From: Limnohabitans planktonicus II-D5
GTDB taxonomy: Bacteria > Pseudomonadota > Gammaproteobacteria > Burkholderiales > Burkholderiaceae_C
Length of the DNA stretch: 64,000 nucleotides
Assembly (NCBI RefSeq): GCF_001270065.2
Contig: NZ_LFYT02000012.1
Coordinates: forward strand, 1-64,000
Direction: 5' to 3'
The notes beneath the pieces are model-generated. The model was not told the origin of the DNA and ran no database searches. It was given only the letters and a program-made list of their open reading frames with translations. Position 1 is the stretch's first letter. Each line of letters opens with the position of its first letter. The translations under genes and the position numbers were made by a program. Shown piece after piece: positions 60,959-64,000 of the stretch.

Positions 60959-61324
60959 TCACAGGCGCCACAGGGCCTGAACAGCCCAGCCGGCACAGCC
61001 GACCAGCCAGACGAGGGTGAAGACGTGCAAGACCAGGCGCACGGCCAGGGGCTTGACGTAGTCCATCCAGATGTCACGCATGCCCACCCACACGTGGTAC
61101 AGCAGGGAAAGGATCACGCAGAAGGTCAGGACCTTCATCCACTGGGACGCAAAAATGCCAGCCCACTCTTCGTAACCGATAGGGCCAGCGGTGAAGATCA
61201 CCTGAGCCAGCAAGATGACGGTAAACAGGGCCATCAGGGTGCCGGTCACGCGTTGTGCGAGCCAGTCACGGAAGCCATAGCCAGCACCGGTCACGATGCG
61301 TTTGGAGCCGTAGTTCACGGACAT
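60959..61324 (-). CDS. sdhD: Succinate dehydrogenase membrane anchor subunit D
   Basis: A 121-residue membrane protein with three hydrophobic helices. LSLLYHVWVGMRDIWMDYVKPLAVRL contains the haem-ligand His and the Asp-Tyr pair near the quinone site. It begins MSVNYGSKRIVTGAGYGFRDWL, typical of betaproteobacterial SdhD. Confidence 0.93.
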   Translation of the reverse strand: MSVNYGSKRIVTGAGYGFRDWLAQRVTGTLMALFTVILLAQVIFTAGPIGYEEWAGIFASQWMKVLTFCVILSLLYHVWVGMRDIWMDYVKPLAVRLVLHVFTLVWLVGCAGWAVQALWRL

Positions 61325-61355
61325 AGTTCAGTTTCCTTTGTTGTTATGGGGCAGA

Positions 61356-61787
61356 TCAGTACAAACCAAACATCTTGGCGCCGAGCACGGCGGTCAGGCC
61401 GATGCTGAGCACCAAGGTGGCGATGGCAGAGGATTTGCCGAACTCTTTGGTCACGGCATGGCAGATGTCCATGTACAGGTGACGCAGGCCAGCAATGAAG
61501 TGGTGCAGGTAAGCCCAGATCAGGGCCAGTGCGATCAGCTTCATGAACCAGCCGGGCACAAAGCCGATGCCGACGTTGAAGGCAGCCGAGAACTTGGCAA
61601 ATGAAATTTCGGATGTGATCGAGTTGTCAAACATCCAGATGATCAGGGGCATCAGCAAAAACATCAGGAAACCGCTGATGCGGTGCAAGATGGACACGAT
61701 GCCAGCCAACGGCAAACGGTAAGTCGGCAAGTCTTTCAGGGCGTTGATGTTGCGGAATTCTGGCCGCTTTTTGGCGAGTTCAGTCAT
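61356..61787 (-). CDS. sdhC: Succinate dehydrogenase cytochrome b556 subunit C
   Basis: A 143-residue three-helix membrane protein. RLPLAGIVSILHRISGFLMFLLMPL is the SdhC signature with Ser and Arg at the quinone site, and HHFIAGLRHLYMD contains the haem His. It is the first gene of the operon. The 130-bp region upstream (61788-61917) should contain the sdh promoter, but no clear consensus stands out. Confidence 0.94.
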   Translation of the reverse strand: MTELAKKRPEFRNINALKDLPTYRLPLAGIVSILHRISGFLMFLLMPLIIWMFDNSITSEISFAKFSAAFNVGIGFVPGWFMKLIALALIWAYLHHFIAGLRHLYMDICHAVTKEFGKSSAIATLVLSIGLTAVLGAKMFGLY

Positions 61788-61917
61788 GTAAGCACTTTCT
61801 GGGAGGTAACTCGGTTGTAATTTTGAATGACAAACCGTCGGATTCTATTGCAACGCAGCAAACTGACATGAGCATTTCAGGCGAGTATTGAAAAAAACGT
61901 TCAACCGTGCTTTTTTG

Positions 61918-62739
61918 TCAGTTCAGCGCATTGCGGTAATGGTGACTGTCGGTGCGGTAGATGCCCCGGCGCAACTCCATGGGCGTGTCGTTGTAGGTGT
62001 AGGCAATGCGCTCGACGCTCAAAAGCGGGGAGCTGTTGGGGACTTGCAGCAGCTGGCTCTGGGTGTCGTCGGGCAAAACAGCTCGGATTTTTTCGTCAGC
62101 CCGCACCATGCGCACGCCAAATTCGGTTTCAAACAAGGCATACATGGGGCCATGGTAATCGGCCAGGCGCTCGGCCGTCAGACCCTTGAAGGGGCCGCCG
62201 GGCAGCCACAGGTCTTCCAAAATGGTGGGCACGCCTGCAAAAGACAGCACCCTGCGAACCTGCAAAACGGCATCACCCGCCCGTAAAGCCAGCGCCCGTG
62301 CAATTTCGGCCGAGGCCCGCAGTCGCTTGCAGTCCACGATCACGCGCTGCGCGGGGCCTTCGGTGTTGAGGTCGCCCCCCTGGTCGGGCACGAGTTTGAG
62401 AAAGCGGTACTGCACATGCTGCTCGGCATGGGTGGCCACAAAAGTGCCTTTGCCTTGTCTGCGCACCAGCAGGTTGTCGCCAGCCAGTTCGTCGATGGCT
62501 TTTCGCACCGTGCCCTGGCTCACCCGGTAGCGCGCTGCCAATTCCATTTCGCTGGGAATCGACTCGCCGGGCTTCCATTCACCTGTTTGCAGACTTTGCA
62601 GGATCAGGCCCTTGATCTGCTGGTACAGCGGACTGAACGCCGGGGCAGGCGTGGGCAGGTCTGCCGCAGGAAGATTGGAATCGGTCACGTTGAAGCTGGG
62701 GTGTGTTGAGGGCTTGTCCGGCATGTCGGTCAGGTGCAT
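61918..62739 (-). CDS. GntR family regulator (HutC subfamily)
   Basis: A regulator of about 273 residues. An unstructured Pro-rich N-terminus is followed by the winged helix PLYQQIKGLILQSLQTGEWKPGESIPSEMELAARYRVSQGTVRKAIDEL and a UTRA effector domain (LQVRRVLSFAGVPTILEDLWLPG). It sits between sdhC and the divergent mdh gene, the recurrent place in Burkholderiales for a regulator of these TCA genes; that role is inferred. The start is uncertain: ATGs at 62772, 62739 and 62724 are all possible, the first lying just next to a palindrome. Confidence 0.88.
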   Translation of the reverse strand: MHLTDMPDKPSTHPSFNVTDSNLPAADLPTPAPAFSPLYQQIKGLILQSLQTGEWKPGESIPSEMELAARYRVSQGTVRKAIDELAGDNLLVRRQGKGTFVATHAEQHVQYRFLKLVPDQGGDLNTEGPAQRVIVDCKRLRASAEIARALALRAGDAVLQVRRVLSFAGVPTILEDLWLPGGPFKGLTAERLADYHGPMYALFETEFGVRMVRADEKIRAVLPDDTQSQLLQVPNSSPLLSVERIAYTYNDTPMELRRGIYRTDSHHYRNALN

Positions 62740-62757
62740 GTCAGGTATGACATCATA

Positions 62758-62769
62758 TCTTATATAAGA
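62758..62769. promoter_or_regulatory. 12-bp palindrome in the gntR-mdh region
   Basis: TCTTATATAAGA is a perfect palindrome, with a further TCTTAT half-site just upstream on the minus strand. It overlaps the expected start region of the GntR gene and lies 12 bp before the -35 box of the mdh promoter. It is a good candidate for the GntR binding site and could control both genes. Confidence 0.5.
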
Positions 62770-62780
62770 CATAAGACAAA

Positions 62781-62810
62781 TTGACGAGTCAGGGTTTTCG
62801 CGGGTACACT
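62781..62810 (+). promoter_or_regulatory. Sigma-70 type promoter of mdh
   Basis: TTGACG at 62781-62786 and TACACT at 62805-62810 with an 18-bp spacer. This predicts a start about 130 bp before the mdh ATG, leaving a structured leader. Confidence 0.6.
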
Positions 62811-62823
62811 TGAAGGCTGTTTG

Positions 62824-62902
62824 CTTGCGTGGGGTCTCCGTTGAGAGGCTGTTTTGCGCAAGTCCGGTGCGCCGGACAGACCGGCCGATATGTTTGTCGG
62901 CC
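62824..62902 (+). ncRNA. Structured 5' leader of mdh (candidate cis-RNA)
   Basis: Three consecutive stem-loops: CTTGCG/CGCAAG enclosing TCTC/GAGA (62824-62862), GTCCGG-tgcg-CCGGAC (62862-62877) and GGCCGA/TCGGCC with an 8-nt loop (62883-62902). They lie between the promoter and the ribosome site of mdh. No known riboswitch class is recognised. Confidence 0.4.
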
Positions 62903-62946
62903 AAGGACTGCGACCCTTGTTTTCAATACTTCTGGAGTTTTCCACC

Positions 62947-63933
62947 ATGAGCAAAAAGCCCGTCCGCGTTGCCGTCACCGGCGCAGCAGGTCAAATCGGT
63001 TACGCACTGTTGTTCCGCATCGCCTCCGGCGAAATGCTGGGTAAAGACCAGCCCGTCATCCTGCAATTGCTGGAAGTGCCCGTCGAAGGCCCCCAAAAAG
63101 CGCTCAAGGGCGTGATGATGGAACTCGAAGACTGCGCGTTCCCATTGTTGGTCGGCATGGAAGCCCACGGCGACCCCATGACCGCCTTCAAGGATGTGGA
63201 TTACGCTTTGCTGGTCGGTTCGCGCCCACGCGGCCCCGGTATGGAGCGTGCCGAGTTGCTGGCCATCAACGGTGCCATCTTCACCGCTCAAGGCAAGGCC
63301 CTGAACGCTGTCGCTTCGCGCAACGTTAAAGTGTTGGTCGTGGGCAACCCCGCCAACACCAATGCCTTCATCGCCATGAAGGCCGCTCCGGACCTGAAAC
63401 CCGGCAACTTCACCGCCATGCTGCGTCTGGACCACAACCGCGCCCTGTCGCAAATCGCAGCCAAGACCGGCAAAGCCGTGGCCGACATCGAGAATTTGTG
63501 CGTCTGGGGCAACCACTCTCCCACCATGTACGCCGATTACCGTTTCGCCACCATCAAGGGCGAATCTGTCAAGGCCATGATCAACGACCAGGAATGGAAC
63601 GCCAACGTGTTCTTGCCCACCGTGGGCAAGCGCGGCGCAGCCATCATCGAAGCCCGTGGCCTGTCTTCGGCTGCCTCGGCTGCCAATGCGGCCATCGACC
63701 ACATGCGCGATTGGGCCTTGGGCACCAACGGCAAGTGGGTCACCATGGGTATTCCTTCGCAAGGCTGGTACGGCATTCCCAAAGACGTGATGTTCGGCTT
63801 CCCCGTCACTTGCGAAAACGGCGAGTACAAAGTCGTGGAAGGTCTGGAAATTGACGCCTTCAGCCAAGGCTGCATCGACAAGACGCTCAAAGAGTTGACC
63901 GACGAGCAAGCTGGCGTCGCTCACCTGATCTGA
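62947..63933 (+). CDS. mdh: Malate dehydrogenase
   Basis: A 328-residue NAD-dependent enzyme interconverting malate and oxaloacetate. [25 protein letters not shown] binds NAD. Substrate Arg residues lie in [15 protein letters not shown]. The catalytic His is in [14 protein letters not shown]. The length and the GxxGxxG spacing are those of the cytosolic-type MDH of Betaproteobacteria. The ATG at 62947 starts MSKKPVRVA; a longer in-frame reading upstream translates the leader and is not conserved. Confidence 0.97.
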   Translation: MSKKPVRVAVTGAAGQIGYALLFRIASGEMLGKDQPVILQLLEVPVEGPQKALKGVMMELEDCAFPLLVGMEAHGDPMTAFKDVDYALLVGSRPRGPGMERAELLAINGAIFTAQGKALNAVASRNVKVLVVGNPANTNAFIAMKAAPDLKPGNFTAMLRLDHNRALSQIAAKTGKAVADIENLCVWGNHSPTMYADYRFATIKGESVKAMINDQEWNANVFLPTVGKRGAAIIEARGLSSAASAANAAIDHMRDWALGTNGKWVTMGIPSQGWYGIPKDVMFGFPVTCENGEYKVVEGLEIDAFSQGCIDKTLKELTDEQAGVAHLI

Positions 63934-63953
63934 TTTAAGGCCGAGAAGTCCAA

Positions 63954-64000
63954 GTGAGCCATCCTCGCGACGTCCTTTTGGGGGCACAAGCCGCAAGCGT
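63954..64000 (+). CDS. Partial HpcH/HpaI aldolase/citrate lyase family gene (5' end)
   Basis: Twenty bp after the mdh stop a GTG begins the reading SHPRDVLLGAQAAS, which runs off the window. This matches the conserved N-terminus of the HpcH/HpaI-type CoA-ester lyase gene commonly found directly after mdh in Burkholderiales. Only 15 codons are visible, so the call depends on that short match and on position. Confidence 0.55.
   Translation, partial: MSHPRDVLLGAQAAS

Overview
The window is about 64 kb of GC-rich bacterial chromosome. The gene order grpE-dnaK-dnaJ, gltA-sdhE-sdhBADC-GntR-mdh, the paired cyanophycin synthetases with their ABC transporter/DUF1854 partner, and several tripartite-tricarboxylate (Bug/TctC) binding proteins point to a betaproteobacterium of the Burkholderiales, probably Comamonadaceae. 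The family-level placement is an inference from gene content. No rRNA, tRNA, CRISPR array, integrase or transposase gene was seen.

Layout. 1-1271: a tandem array of about eleven 124-bp units built from REP-type palindromes. 1300-3410: a multiheme/diheme cytochrome c pair. 3504-6785: GNAT acetyltransferase, DusC, HPt protein and a long-insert Nudix hydrolase. 6928-7839: SDR dehydrogenase. 7919-13726: an IclR regulator divergent from a carotenoid/stilbene-cleaving oxygenase, acyl-CoA ligase, hydrolase and TctC receptor, which looks like a complete peripheral catabolic operon. 14172-17574: mltB and a small Trp-rich gene, then a two-gene cassette for secreted proteins (a caspase-like protease and a Cys-rich partner) bounded by a second, diverged copy of the mltB 3' end. 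17884-20956: HDAC-family deacetylase, enoyl-CoA hydratase, MscS channel. 21391-24262: TRAP transporter. 24543-30685: etfBA, acyl-CoA dehydrogenase, nitronate monooxygenase, acyltransferase. 30699-38420: cyanophycin module. 38772-46257: beta-CASP nuclease, dnaJ, dnaK, grpE, FKBP, FAH-family protein. 46432-47085: OmpA-family lipoprotein. 47089-56190: MarR-controlled beta-oxidation-type operon (crotonase, feruloyl-CoA-synthase-like ligase, thiolase, SDR, thioesterase, Bug protein, acyl-CoA dehydrogenase). 56683-64000: citrate synthase, succinate dehydrogenase, GntR regulator, malate dehydrogenase and the first codons of an HpcH/HpaI-type gene.

How the genes fit together. Much of the window is acyl-CoA and aromatic-side-chain catabolism feeding the TCA genes at the right end. 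Electrons from the acyl-CoA dehydrogenases would pass to EtfBA. Cyanophycin genes provide a nitrogen/carbon store.

The least conventional content is non-coding. GTAG-headed palindromes (REP/BIME-like) occur singly, in pairs and as the long array. A second GTAGGAG-headed REP type and long hairpins made of heptamer repeats fill gaps, often inside operons. The best candidate for an undescribed protein system is the caspase-like/Cys-rich secreted pair at 14265-16050.
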